Positions 28,020-36,342 of a stretch of DNA of 64,000 nucleotides are shown here, one piece after another. Position numbers and translations under genes: made by a program. The stretch is from Rhodobacteraceae bacterium REDSEA-S34_B6 (GTDB lineage: Bacteria; Pseudomonadota; Alphaproteobacteria; Rhodobacterales; Rhodobacteraceae). Each line of letters begins with the position of its first letter. The stretch's first letter is position 1. The stretch spans positions 2,152 to 66,151 of the forward strand of contig LUQC01000102.1 of NCBI GenBank assembly GCA_001627925.1, read 5' to 3'. Below the pieces are notes generated by a model, which had not been told where the DNA came from, did not search any database, and saw only the letters and a list, made by a program, of their open reading frames with translations.

Positions 28020-29000
28020 CTAGTTTAGAGCTGCGTCTGTTATTTCGTGTGTCCACGCACCCTCAGGCTTTTTAGTGATAACTGGATCAGATCCGCCTGC
28101 AAGAAGTGTTGCTACAGTTCTATCGAAGTCTGCAGGATCTAAACTTCCATTGGATCCGGCTGTCAGTTTTGCAATCTCACCCATCATGCGCTTCTGGTGT
28201 TTCTCAGTTTGTGCACCTGATGCATCATTATCTAAAACTATTTCAGCTGCTTCGTCTGGATTTGCCTCCGCATGCTTCCATCCTTTCATAGATGCACGTA
28301 CAAATCTGACCATTTTATCTTTGAATGCAGGATCTTTAAGGTTTTCCTCGAGAGCATAGATGCCATCTTCTAGGGTTGCTACGCCCTGCTCTTCATATTT
28401 AAAAGTCACTAACTCATCTGGCGAAACTCCAGCGTCTATTACTTGCCAGTATTCATTGTATGTCATGGTCGAAATACAGTCAGCTTGCCTTTGAAGCAGA
28501 GGATCCACATTGAACCCCTGTCTCAAAACAGTAACCCCGTCGGCTCCACCGTCTGTTTTTATTCCCTCTTGGCTCATCCAACTTAAGAACGGATATTCAT
28601 TTCCATAAAACCAAACCCCAATGGTTCTACCCTTAAAGTCGGCTGGGCTTTTTATCCCGGTATCTTTCCAACAGGTTAACATTAAACCAGAAGATTTAAA
28701 GGGCTGAGCTATATTGACCACTTGCAAGCCTCTTTCCCTAGCAGCTAATGCTGACGGCATCCAGTTAAGCATCACATCCGCTCCGCCTCCTGCTAATACT
28801 TGTGGAGGAGCAACATCAGGACCTCCCGGAAGGATGGTGACGTCCAAACCTTCATCCTTGTAATAGCCCTTATCCAGAGCGACATAGTATCCAGCAAATT
28901 GTGCCTGGGTAACCCATTGTAGTTGAAGCTTCACCTCGTCGGCAGCACTTGCCACAGAGGCCATCATAGCGGCAACAATGCCAATTAATAATTTTTTCAT
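28020..29000 (-). CDS. ABC transporter substrate-binding protein, Thi5/NMT1 family
   Basis: Periplasmic solute-binding protein of 326 residues with a clear signal peptide (MKKLLIGIVAAMMASVASA, cleavage before ADEVKL). The NMT1/THI5-like fold is shown by LQLQWVTQAQFAGYYVALDKGYY, DVTILPGGPDV and DFKGRTIGVW. Relatives bind pyrimidine-type ligands such as thiamine precursors, or riboflavin. It is the last gene of a run with two permeases, an ATPase, dihydropyrimidinase and the carbamoyl amidohydrolase, which suggests that it delivers a pyrimidine base or dihydropyrimidine to that pathway. Confidence 0.88.
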   Translation of the reverse strand: MKKLLIGIVAAMMASVASAADEVKLQLQWVTQAQFAGYYVALDKGYYKDEGLDVTILPGGPDVAPPQVLAGGGADVMLNWMPSALAARERGLQVVNIAQPFKSSGLMLTCWKDTGIKSPADFKGRTIGVWFYGNEYPFLSWMSQEGIKTDGGADGVTVLRQGFNVDPLLQRQADCISTMTYNEYWQVIDAGVSPDELVTFKYEEQGVATLEDGIYALEENLKDPAFKDKMVRFVRASMKGWKHAEANPDEAAEIVLDNDASGAQTEKHQKRMMGEIAKLTAGSNGSLDPADFDRTVATLLAGGSDPVITKKPEGAWTHEITDAALN

Positions 29001-29002
29001 AT

Positions 29003-29734
29003 TTATGCTAAACGACCAACTGAAGTTGATATCCTGAAACCCATTCCAACGGTAGGCGATCCAAAGAATTCCGCAACTATAGCCCCGATCAGAGCCAAAG
29101 TAGTAGAAATTTTAAGACCATTAAAAATAAAGGGCATAGCAGCAGGAAGCCGCAACTTTATAAAAGCCTGCCAATTACTAGCCGCATAGGTCGTCATCAA
29201 ATCGTTTTGAATTTGAGAACTTTCTCTAAGGCCAGCAACAGTATTAATGAGCATGGGAAAGAAAACCATTACAACTACAACAGCCGCCTTTGACTGCCAA
29301 CCAAAACCAAACCACATAACCAATATTGGTGCCGTTCCAACTATGGGGAGTGCTGCCATAAAGCTGGCCACTGGCATTAGCCCTAGACGTAAAAACTCAA
29401 ACCGTTCAAGCAAAATCCCCACAAAAATTGCGCTCATACAACCTATAACATATCCTCGAAAAGCGCCCTTAATAAAAGTTTGAACTAAATCTTTCCATAA
29501 TATTTCCAAATTCTGTGAAGCAGTTTCAATAACCAGGCTTGGCGGTGGAAGGATTACTAAAGGGACACTGAGGCCACGCACTAATAACTCCCAAACTCCA
29601 ATAATGGTCAATCCAAAAATTAGAGGAACTAATAGCTTAACAAACCTCGTTTCAGCTAGTGCACTATCTGCCAGCCTTGCATTTAAAATCCATGCAGAAA
29701 CCCAAAAAATCAAAGCACCAAGGATCAGTGTCAT
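29003..29734 (-). CDS. ABC transporter permease (SsuC/TauC-like)
   Basis: Inner-membrane permease of 243 residues with five to six helices of the BPD_transp_1 fold and the cytoplasmic coupling loop YAASNWQAFIKLRLPAAMPFI. It partners the permease at 29731-30597, which it overlaps by 4 bases, and lies 2 bases ahead of the binding-protein gene. Two non-identical permeases form the channel. Confidence 0.9.
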   Translation of the reverse strand: MTLILGALIFWVSAWILNARLADSALAETRFVKLLVPLIFGLTIIGVWELLVRGLSVPLVILPPPSLVIETASQNLEILWKDLVQTFIKGAFRGYVIGCMSAIFVGILLERFEFLRLGLMPVASFMAALPIVGTAPILVMWFGFGWQSKAAVVVVMVFFPMLINTVAGLRESSQIQNDLMTTYAASNWQAFIKLRLPAAMPFIFNGLKISTTLALIGAIVAEFFGSPTVGMGFRISTSVGRLA

Positions 29735-30597
29735 GTCATACCCATCCTATTTAGTGTAAATCTTTGCAGTAATGCCAAAATGCCAACGAGCACTGCAGCC
29801 AACATCGCAGCCATTATCAAAGCTGACCATATTTGAATCGTTTGGCCGTAATATGAACCAGCCAATAACCTTGCCCCAAGACCGCGCACTGCACCAGTTG
29901 GAAGCTCTCCTACAATGGCTCCGACTAAACTGGCTGATATGCCAACTTTTAAAGAAGCAAACAAAAAGGGCATGGAAGTTGGCAACCTCAATTTCCAAAA
30001 TTTTTGAAAGTTAGTAGCATTATAGGTATGCATCAAATCTTTATCTATTTTATCTGGACTTCTAAGACCTTTCACCATTCCGACAACGACTGGAAAGAAA
30101 CAAAGGTAGGAGCTTATTATAGCTTTTGGCAATAAACCCTGAACGCCGATAGAATTGAGCACAACTATAATCATTGGAGCTATAGCTAGAATGGGGATAG
30201 TTTGGGACGCGATTGCCCACGGCATAATACTCATATTCATTGCGTTATTATGAACAATACCGATTGCTAACAATATTCCCAAAGAGGTTCCGATTAAGAA
30301 CCCAACTAAAGTAGAAGATAAAGTGATCCAACTGTGAAAAATCAAACTTCTTTTAGAAGTAATCTTTTTTTCTACCGTCGTTTTCCAGATTTCTAAACCA
30401 ACTTGGTGGGGAGCAGGTAGTTTAGGTTTTTCTTGTGACCATGTATCGAGTATTAATTCTTTCGAGCTTATCTCGATACCTGCTCTTTTTGCCTTATCCA
30501 TTGCCCAAGGTGTATTCAGCACAAATGCCGATAGATACCAGACCACGATCAATGCAAAAATGACAACACATATTGAAGCTAAAGAACGCATTAACAT
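29731..30597 (-). CDS. ABC transporter permease (SsuC/TauC-like)
   Basis: First permease of the pair, 288 residues. An N-terminal hydrophobic helix (SICVVIFALIVVWYLSAF) is followed by a polar periplasmic stretch of about 60 residues and then the BPD_transp_1 core. The coupling loop is YNATNFQKFWKLRLPTSMPFLF, closely similar to that of its partner, pointing to an old duplication. It sits between the ATPase gene (42 bases upstream) and the second permease (4-base overlap). Confidence 0.9.
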   Translation of the reverse strand: MLMRSLASICVVIFALIVVWYLSAFVLNTPWAMDKAKRAGIEISSKELILDTWSQEKPKLPAPHQVGLEIWKTTVEKKITSKRSLIFHSWITLSSTLVGFLIGTSLGILLAIGIVHNNAMNMSIMPWAIASQTIPILAIAPMIIVVLNSIGVQGLLPKAIISSYLCFFPVVVGMVKGLRSPDKIDKDLMHTYNATNFQKFWKLRLPTSMPFLFASLKVGISASLVGAIVGELPTGAVRGLGARLLAGSYYGQTIQIWSALIMAAMLAAVLVGILALLQRFTLNRMGMT

Positions 30598-30639
30598 CTC
30601 ATAGTGATCAAATGTAAAACTAACATATTAGAACAAGTT

Positions 30640-31416
30640 TCATTCATACGAATGCCCCGAACGTAGCCCCTCTCGTACTCTTTGAGCTATTGCTATGAAT
30701 TCCGAAGACTCTCTGATATCCAAAGGTCTTTCATTTGGAAGTGTGCTTTCAATAACATCAATGATCCTTCCCGGGCGGGGTGACATGACTACTATTTTTG
30801 TGGACAGATAAACAGCCTCGGGTATCGAATGGGTCACGAAGCATATTGTTTTGCTCGTTGTTCGCCACAAGTCTAATAACTGTTCATTAAGATGATCTCG
30901 AACAATTTCATCCAAGGCACCAAAAGGTTCATCCATAAGCAATATATCGGCATCAAATGCTAAAGCCCTAGCAATTGATGCTCGCTGCTGCATGCCCCCA
31001 GATAATTGCCAAGGAAATTTGTTTTCAAAATCTTGTAAATCGACAAGCCTTAAAACTCTTTCAACACGATCATTTTGCTCCTGCTTACTCAATCCAATTA
31101 TTTCGAGGGGAAGCTTGATATTTTTACCTATTGTTCGCCATGGATAGAGACCAGGAGCCTGAAAAACGTAACCGTATGCTCTGCTCTTTCTTGCATCCGT
31201 CGGAGAAACCCCATTAATCTGAACTTTGCCACCAGTTGGTTTTTCTAGATCCGCAAGAACTCTTAGAAAAGTAGTCTTACCACAACCTGACGGCCCTATA
31301 AAACTAACAAAATCACCCTCATTAATATCAAGATTAACATCTTTGAGGGCATGAACTGGCCCATCATTTGTCGAAAATGTTAAATCCAGTGATTTGGCAA
31401 AGATTTTAGGGCTCAT
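30640..31416 (-). CDS. ABC transporter ATP-binding protein (SsuB/TauB-like)
   Basis: Cytoplasmic ATPase of 258 residues energising the Thi5-type importer. Walker A GPSGCGKTT is near residue 41, the Q-loop follows in YVFQAPGLYPW, the signature is LSGGMQQR, Walker B DILLMDEPFGALD and the switch His is in ICFVTHSIPEAVYLS. This belongs to the nitrate/sulfonate/taurine class of ATPases that pair with NMT1-like binding proteins. It lies 24 bases after the dihydropyrimidinase gene, supporting co-transcription. Confidence 0.93.
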   Translation of the reverse strand: MSPKIFAKSLDLTFSTNDGPVHALKDVNLDINEGDFVSFIGPSGCGKTTFLRVLADLEKPTGGKVQINGVSPTDARKSRAYGYVFQAPGLYPWRTIGKNIKLPLEIIGLSKQEQNDRVERVLRLVDLQDFENKFPWQLSGGMQQRASIARALAFDADILLMDEPFGALDEIVRDHLNEQLLDLWRTTSKTICFVTHSIPEAVYLSTKIVVMSPRPGRIIDVIESTLPNERPLDIRESSEFIAIAQRVREGLRSGHSYE

Positions 31417-31440
31417 TTTATAAATCGCCGGCTTGCCAAA

Positions 31441-32895
31441 TCAAACACCACTGGCGGGTATGCCAGTTCTCTTGATTGGACGTGGCGCATTTAATTCCTT
31501 CCAATTGGATAGTGCTTTATTAACTGGCGTATTTCCTGATCTAGCCACAAATTCTCCATGGCCTTCCTGAGTATTGATTTCTCCATCTGTGACAGCCACT
31601 TGTCCTCTGGTCAAAGTGTAGCGTGGCAAACCAAAAACTTTTTCTCCCTCAAACACGTTGTAGTCAATGGATGACTGTTGACTACCTGCCGAAATAACCT
31701 TTGTTTTATTTGGATCCCAAACTATTAAATCTGCATCAGCTCCTACTGAAACGGCACCTTTTTTAGGATAACAATTCAGTATTTTAGCAATATTTGTTGA
31801 TGTTACAGCAACAAATTCATTCATGGTCAGCCTGCCGGTGCGAACACCATGTGTCCACAGCATGGGCAAACGGTCCTCCAGACCGCCAGTCCCATTTGGG
31901 ATTTTTGTAAAGTCACCGACACCATACCTCTTTTGCTCTGTAGTAAATGCACAATGATCTGTTGCAACGACACTTAAAGATCCAGATTGAAGGCCCGCCC
32001 AGAGACTGTCTTGGTGCATTTTATTCCTAAATGGCGGAGACATTACACGTCTAGCTGCGTGATCCCAGTCCTTATTGAAGTACTCACTCTCGTCTAAAGT
32101 TAGATGTTGAATTAGGGGCTCTCCCCACACTCTTTTGCCAGCCTGCTTTGCACGCCTTATAGCTTCGTGGGCCTCTTCACATGAAGTATGGACAACATAA
32201 AGAGGTACGCCGGCCATATCTGCAATCATGATTGCTCTGTTGGTTGCCTCTCCCTCTACTTGTGAAGGACGAGAATAGGCATGTGCTTCTGGCCCCGTAT
32301 TTCCTTCTGCTAATAATTTTGCACTTAATTCAGCTACCACATCACCATTTTCAGCATGGACCATGGCAGTGCCACCTAGTTCAGCCAATCGGGAGAAAGA
32401 CGCGAAAAGCTCATCATCGTTCACCATAAGTGCACCTTTATAAGCAAGAAAATGCTTAAATGTATTTATCCCTTTTGTTTCGATAACAGTTTTCATGTCA
32501 TCAAAAACTTTTTCTCCCCACCAAGTAACAGCCATATGGAACGAATAATCACAATTTGCTCGTGTAGATTTATTATCCCACCTTTTTATTGCATCTAAAA
32601 GGCTCTCACCGGGACTGGGAAGGGCGAAATCTACGACCATAGTTGTTCCACCAGCGAGTGCTGCCCTTGTCCCACTTTCGAAGTCATCACTCGAGTAAGT
32701 CCCCATAAATGGCATTTCAAGGTGGGTGTGAGGATCTATTCCACCTGGCATTATGTAACAACCAGATGCATCCAACTCATTATTTCCTTTTAAGTTGGCA
32801 CCAATCTCCGCAATAGCAGAGCCCTCAATCAAAATATCTGACTTATAAGTTAGATCATGTGTTACGATGGTTCCATTTTTTATAACTGTAGACAT
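31441..32895 (-). CDS. Dihydropyrimidinase (D-hydantoinase)
   Basis: Hydrolyses 5,6-dihydrouracil or dihydrothymine to N-carbamoyl-beta-amino acids, the second step of reductive pyrimidine breakdown. The binuclear zinc site is visible: GGIDPHTHLEMPFMG (His-x-His), the carboxylated Lys in FKHFLAYKGALMV, His residues in MVHAENGDV and YVVHTSCEEAHEAI, and Asp in VATDHCAFTTEQK. Length of 484 residues fits. The gene lies 18 bases downstream of the carbamoyl amidohydrolase gene and upstream of the ABC importer, and the dehydrogenase for step one is nearby (preT-preA). Confidence 0.94.
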   Translation of the reverse strand: MSTVIKNGTIVTHDLTYKSDILIEGSAIAEIGANLKGNNELDASGCYIMPGGIDPHTHLEMPFMGTYSSDDFESGTRAALAGGTTMVVDFALPSPGESLLDAIKRWDNKSTRANCDYSFHMAVTWWGEKVFDDMKTVIETKGINTFKHFLAYKGALMVNDDELFASFSRLAELGGTAMVHAENGDVVAELSAKLLAEGNTGPEAHAYSRPSQVEGEATNRAIMIADMAGVPLYVVHTSCEEAHEAIRRAKQAGKRVWGEPLIQHLTLDESEYFNKDWDHAARRVMSPPFRNKMHQDSLWAGLQSGSLSVVATDHCAFTTEQKRYGVGDFTKIPNGTGGLEDRLPMLWTHGVRTGRLTMNEFVAVTSTNIAKILNCYPKKGAVSVGADADLIVWDPNKTKVISAGSQQSSIDYNVFEGEKVFGLPRYTLTRGQVAVTDGEINTQEGHGEFVARSGNTPVNKALSNWKELNAPRPIKRTGIPASGV

Positions 32896-32913
32896 CTTGT
32901 TCCTCCGGTTTTT

Positions 32914-34158
32914 CTATTGAATAATGGCTGTATTAAGCACAGCATGTAGAAGTACGTCAGTGCCAGCTTGAGCCCACTCTTTTGAGATTTCTTCAGCCTC
33001 GTTGTGGCTGAGGCCATCAACACAAGGACACATGATCATTGCAGTTGGCGCTATGTCGTTTATCCAGCATGCATCATGGCCAGCTCCAGAAACTATATCC
33101 ATATAACTGTAGCCAAGTTCCTGAGCAGCACTTCGAACTGCATTAACACAATTTTCATCAAAAGCAGGAGGATCAAACTGACCTACTATTGAACATTCAA
33201 AATCCACTTCAATATCTTTGCAGATCTTAGGTGCTCTCTCCTGAAATTCAGAAACCATTCCGTTCAACTTATCCAAGAGATGTGTTCTCATATCAACCGT
33301 GCATACTACTTGGCCAGGAATTATGTTTCTAGAGTTTGGATACACATCTATATGACCAATCGCACCCACCGCATTTGGCTGATTAGCCATTGCGATTTCA
33401 TGAACAAGTTCTGTAATTAATGCTAGACCTCTACCAGCATTCTTTCTCATCGACATAGGTGTTGACCCAGTATGGCTCTCCTTCCCGGTGATTTTACATT
33501 CGATCCAACGCAACCCTTGACCATGTGTAACCACCCCGATATCTTTTTTCTCGGCTTCCAATATCGGACCTTGTTCGATATGTAGCTCAAACATCGCATG
33601 CATGTCTCTTGAACCAACTTCTTCTTCGCCGACCCAACCAATGCGATTTAGTTCGTCGCCAAATGACTTTCCCTCACTGTCAACGCGGTCATAGGCCCAA
33701 TTTAATTTGTGCTTTCCTGCAAAAACACCGGAAGCAAGCATAGCAGGAGCAAAACGGGTTCCTTCCTCATTCGTCCAATTTACGACAGTAATTGGATGTT
33801 TGGTTTTTATATCTAAATCATTCAATGTGCGTATTATTTCAAGCCCACCTAACACACCTAAGACACCATCGTATTTTCCTCCAGTGGGCTGTGTATCAAG
33901 ATGAGAGCCCACATATACTGGAAGTGCTGTCGGGTCCGTTCCTGGACGAGTCGCAAACATATTGCCAATTTTATCCACACCCATCGTCATTCCTGCATCT
34001 TTGCACCAAGTTTCAAATAAGGCCCTGCCTTCCGCATCCTCATCTGTTAAAGTCTGGCGATTATTTCCACCCGCAACACCTGGGCCTATTTTTGCCATTT
34101 CCATTAAGCTGTCCCAAAGCCGATCAGGATCGATTCTGAAATTTTTAACGCCATTCAT
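32914..34158 (-). CDS. N-carbamoyl amidohydrolase (beta-ureidopropionase/HyuC family)
   Basis: M20-family zinc amidohydrolase that removes the carbamoyl group in the third step of reductive pyrimidine catabolism, releasing beta-alanine or beta-aminoisobutyrate, CO2 and ammonia. Metal and substrate motifs are GSHLDTQPTGGKYDGVLG, NWTNEEGTRF, ELHIEQGPILE, TGKESHTGSTPM and SHNEAEEIS. I start at the ATG at 34158, which follows the strong site GAGGGAG; an open frame extends 99 bases upstream but has no such site. It is the first gene of the operon running to 28020. A RutR-type operator lies 92 bases upstream. Confidence 0.92.
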   Translation of the reverse strand: MNGVKNFRIDPDRLWDSLMEMAKIGPGVAGGNNRQTLTDEDAEGRALFETWCKDAGMTMGVDKIGNMFATRPGTDPTALPVYVGSHLDTQPTGGKYDGVLGVLGGLEIIRTLNDLDIKTKHPITVVNWTNEEGTRFAPAMLASGVFAGKHKLNWAYDRVDSEGKSFGDELNRIGWVGEEEVGSRDMHAMFELHIEQGPILEAEKKDIGVVTHGQGLRWIECKITGKESHTGSTPMSMRKNAGRGLALITELVHEIAMANQPNAVGAIGHIDVYPNSRNIIPGQVVCTVDMRTHLLDKLNGMVSEFQERAPKICKDIEVDFECSIVGQFDPPAFDENCVNAVRSAAQELGYSYMDIVSGAGHDACWINDIAPTAMIMCPCVDGLSHNEAEEISKEWAQAGTDVLLHAVLNTAIIQ

Positions 34159-34249
34159 ACTTATACTCCCTCTGATGCCCAGTATGCCGATGCGATTCCA
34201 AGATACATTAAAACAGTTGATCATATACAGTAACTGGGTCAATATTTTT

Positions 34250-34265
34250 TTGACCAAATGGACAA
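34250..34265. promoter_or_regulatory. RutR-type operator between hyuC-family gene and rutR
   Basis: TTGACCAAATGGACAA matches the RutR consensus TTGACCA-N2-TGGTCAA at 13 of 14 fixed positions. It lies in the 220-base region between the amidohydrolase start and rutR, so it can control the leftward catabolic operon and rutR itself. A further half-site, TGGGTCAA, lies about 10 bases to the left. Confidence 0.72.
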
Positions 34266-34378
34266 CTATTTAACAAATCTGCTTGATTGCAAAGAAAATG
34301 TTCGAACATAGTGCATAAAGAAAATTAATTAGTTCGAAAATTTGCGTGAGAGCAACTTTAGTTTACTAAAAAATAATT

Positions 34379-35005
34379 ATGACAAAGATTGTACAGATTA
34401 AACAAACTAGAATTCAGCGTGAAAAACGCCTTTTAATACAAAAGGCTGCGCTTCAGGTCTTCTCAGAATTTGGACTCAGGGGTGCAACTCTTGACAAAAT
34501 CGCAAAAGCTTGTGGGCTAACAAAACCTAATATTTTATATTATTATTCCAGCAAAGATGAAATTTACGCAGAAGTTTTGCAGAGTTTACTTGAGGAATGG
34601 ATTAGACCGTTAAAAGATATTTCAGAAAATGGAGATCCACTTACTGAAATACTAAAATATGTTAAAAAAAAGCTGACAATGTCCAAAACAAAAAAACAAG
34701 AAAGTAAACTTTTTGCTACGGAGATATTACACGGCGCTCCTCTCACACAAAATATACTTGCTGGAAGTCTAAAAGAAACAGTAGACGATAAGGTCAAACT
34801 TTTAAATAAATGGATCTCGGAAGAAAAAATTGCTCCCGTAGATCCTTATCATCTTATTTTCTCAATTTGGTCTATGACGCAGCATTACGCAGATTTTGAT
34901 GTTCAAGTATATTCTCTTTTAAACACCAAGAAACGAAGCAGGATATTTCAGGATGCAGAAGATTTCTTGCTAACTTTTTTTACCAGATGTCTAAAGCAAG
35001 ATTAA
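34379..35005 (+). CDS. rutR: TetR-family regulator of pyrimidine utilisation, RutR
   Basis: Pyrimidine-responsive repressor; in E. coli RutR binds uracil or thymine and releases its operators. The N-terminal helix-turn-helix is FSEFGLRGATLDKIAKACG with LTKPNILYYYSSKDEIY. The ligand-binding half matches RutR closely by eye: FATEILHGAPLT, KVKLLNKWISEEKIAPVDP and HLIFSIWSMTQHYADF. Length 208 residues fits. It is divergent from the catabolic operon and converges with preA, that is, it sits in the middle of the genes it should control. Two near-consensus operators flank these units. Confidence 0.92.
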   Translation: MTKIVQIKQTRIQREKRLLIQKAALQVFSEFGLRGATLDKIAKACGLTKPNILYYYSSKDEIYAEVLQSLLEEWIRPLKDISENGDPLTEILKYVKKKLTMSKTKKQESKLFATEILHGAPLTQNILAGSLKETVDDKVKLLNKWISEEKIAPVDPYHLIFSIWSMTQHYADFDVQVYSLLNTKKRSRIFQDAEDFLLTFFTRCLKQD

Positions 35006-35034
35006 TTCTCTAAAGATCGCAATTTAAAAAAGTA

Positions 35035-36342
35035 CTATTCTGCTGCAACCTTACTAGGATTATTAGGGTGCTCGGTCCAGTTACCGTATTCCTCAGCAAC
35101 AACTTGTCCTGTTCTTTCGTCTATTTGACCAGGTAGTAGCTGAACCATAGTAATACAATCATCCACTGGGCATGTATTAACGCATAAATTACATGCAACG
35201 CACTCATCATCCTTTACATCAAATACGCGATCCTCACTCATTGTAATTGCCTGATGCGAAGTATCTTCACAAGCCGCATAGCAACGCCCGCATCCAATAC
35301 ATTTTTCCTGATCTATACGAGCTTTCGTAATATAGTTTAGATTTAAATATTGCCAATCAGTAACGTTGGGAACTGCCTTTCCTACCAATTGATCAACTGA
35401 AGTATATCCATTTTCATCCATCCACGAAGACAAGCCAGAAGTCATTTCATTAATTATGTTAAAACCATACGTCATAGCCGCAGTACAAACCTGAACATTT
35501 CCAGCGCCTAACGCCATGAATTCAGCAGCGTCTCTCCAGGTTGTAATACCGCCTATTCCAGATATTGGAAGACCTGCGGTGACATCTGTTCGTGCTATCT
35601 GAGCAACCATATTTAGAGCAATAGGCTTTACCGCTGGGCCACAATATCCACCGGCAGTGCCTTTACCATCAATGGTCGGATTTGGCGCCATATTCTCCAA
35701 GTCTACAGAGACAATTGAGCTTATTGTATTAATCAAGCTAACCGCATCTGCTCCACCATTCTTTGCAGCAGTAGCTGGGTATATTATATTAGTGATATTC
35801 GGTGTCAACTTTACTATTACAGGCAAATCTGTTGACTCTTTACACCACCTGGTTACCATCTCAATATATTCAGGAACCTGACCGACGGCGGATCCCATAC
35901 CACGTTCAGACATTCCGTGCGGGCAGCCAAAATTTAGTTCAAAGCCATCCACGCCTGTTTCAGCAATCTGAGGAATAATGTCTTTCCAGTACATTTCCTC
36001 ACAAGGCACCATTACCGAAGCAACCAGCGCTCTATCTGGAAAATCTTTTTTAATTTGCTTCATTTCCTTGAGGTTAATTTCTAATGGCCTATCAGTGATC
36101 AATTCAATATTATTCAATCCCAACAACCTTCTGTCGGCGCCCCATATTGCTCCATATCTTGGGCCATTGACATTTACTATTGGCGGCCCCTCTACACCAA
36201 GTGTTTTCCACACTACACCTCCCCACCCTGCTTCGAAAGCTCTACGAACATTATATTCTTTATCCGTAGGGGGTGCTGAAGCCAGCCAAAATGGATTGGG
36301 TGATTTTATTCCACAAAAACTACTTGTTAAATCTGCCATCAT
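35035..36342 (-). CDS. preA: NAD-dependent dihydropyrimidine dehydrogenase subunit PreA
   Basis: Reduces uracil or thymine to the 5,6-dihydro form, step one of reductive catabolism. The N-terminal dihydroorotate-dehydrogenase-like FMN barrel (FWLASAPPTDKEYNVRRAFE) has the active-site cysteine loop NFGCPHGMSERGMG. The C-terminal region, about residues 335-400, has two 4Fe-4S clusters (CIGCGRCYAAC and CVACNLCVNTCP). Length of 435 residues is longer than E. coli PreA (about 410) but normal for this branch. It overlaps preT by 4 bases, consistent with a two-subunit enzyme. Confidence 0.95.
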   Translation of the reverse strand: MMADLTSSFCGIKSPNPFWLASAPPTDKEYNVRRAFEAGWGGVVWKTLGVEGPPIVNVNGPRYGAIWGADRRLLGLNNIELITDRPLEINLKEMKQIKKDFPDRALVASVMVPCEEMYWKDIIPQIAETGVDGFELNFGCPHGMSERGMGSAVGQVPEYIEMVTRWCKESTDLPVIVKLTPNITNIIYPATAAKNGGADAVSLINTISSIVSVDLENMAPNPTIDGKGTAGGYCGPAVKPIALNMVAQIARTDVTAGLPISGIGGITTWRDAAEFMALGAGNVQVCTAAMTYGFNIINEMTSGLSSWMDENGYTSVDQLVGKAVPNVTDWQYLNLNYITKARIDQEKCIGCGRCYAACEDTSHQAITMSEDRVFDVKDDECVACNLCVNTCPVDDCITMVQLLPGQIDERTGQVVAEEYGNWTEHPNNPSKVAAE

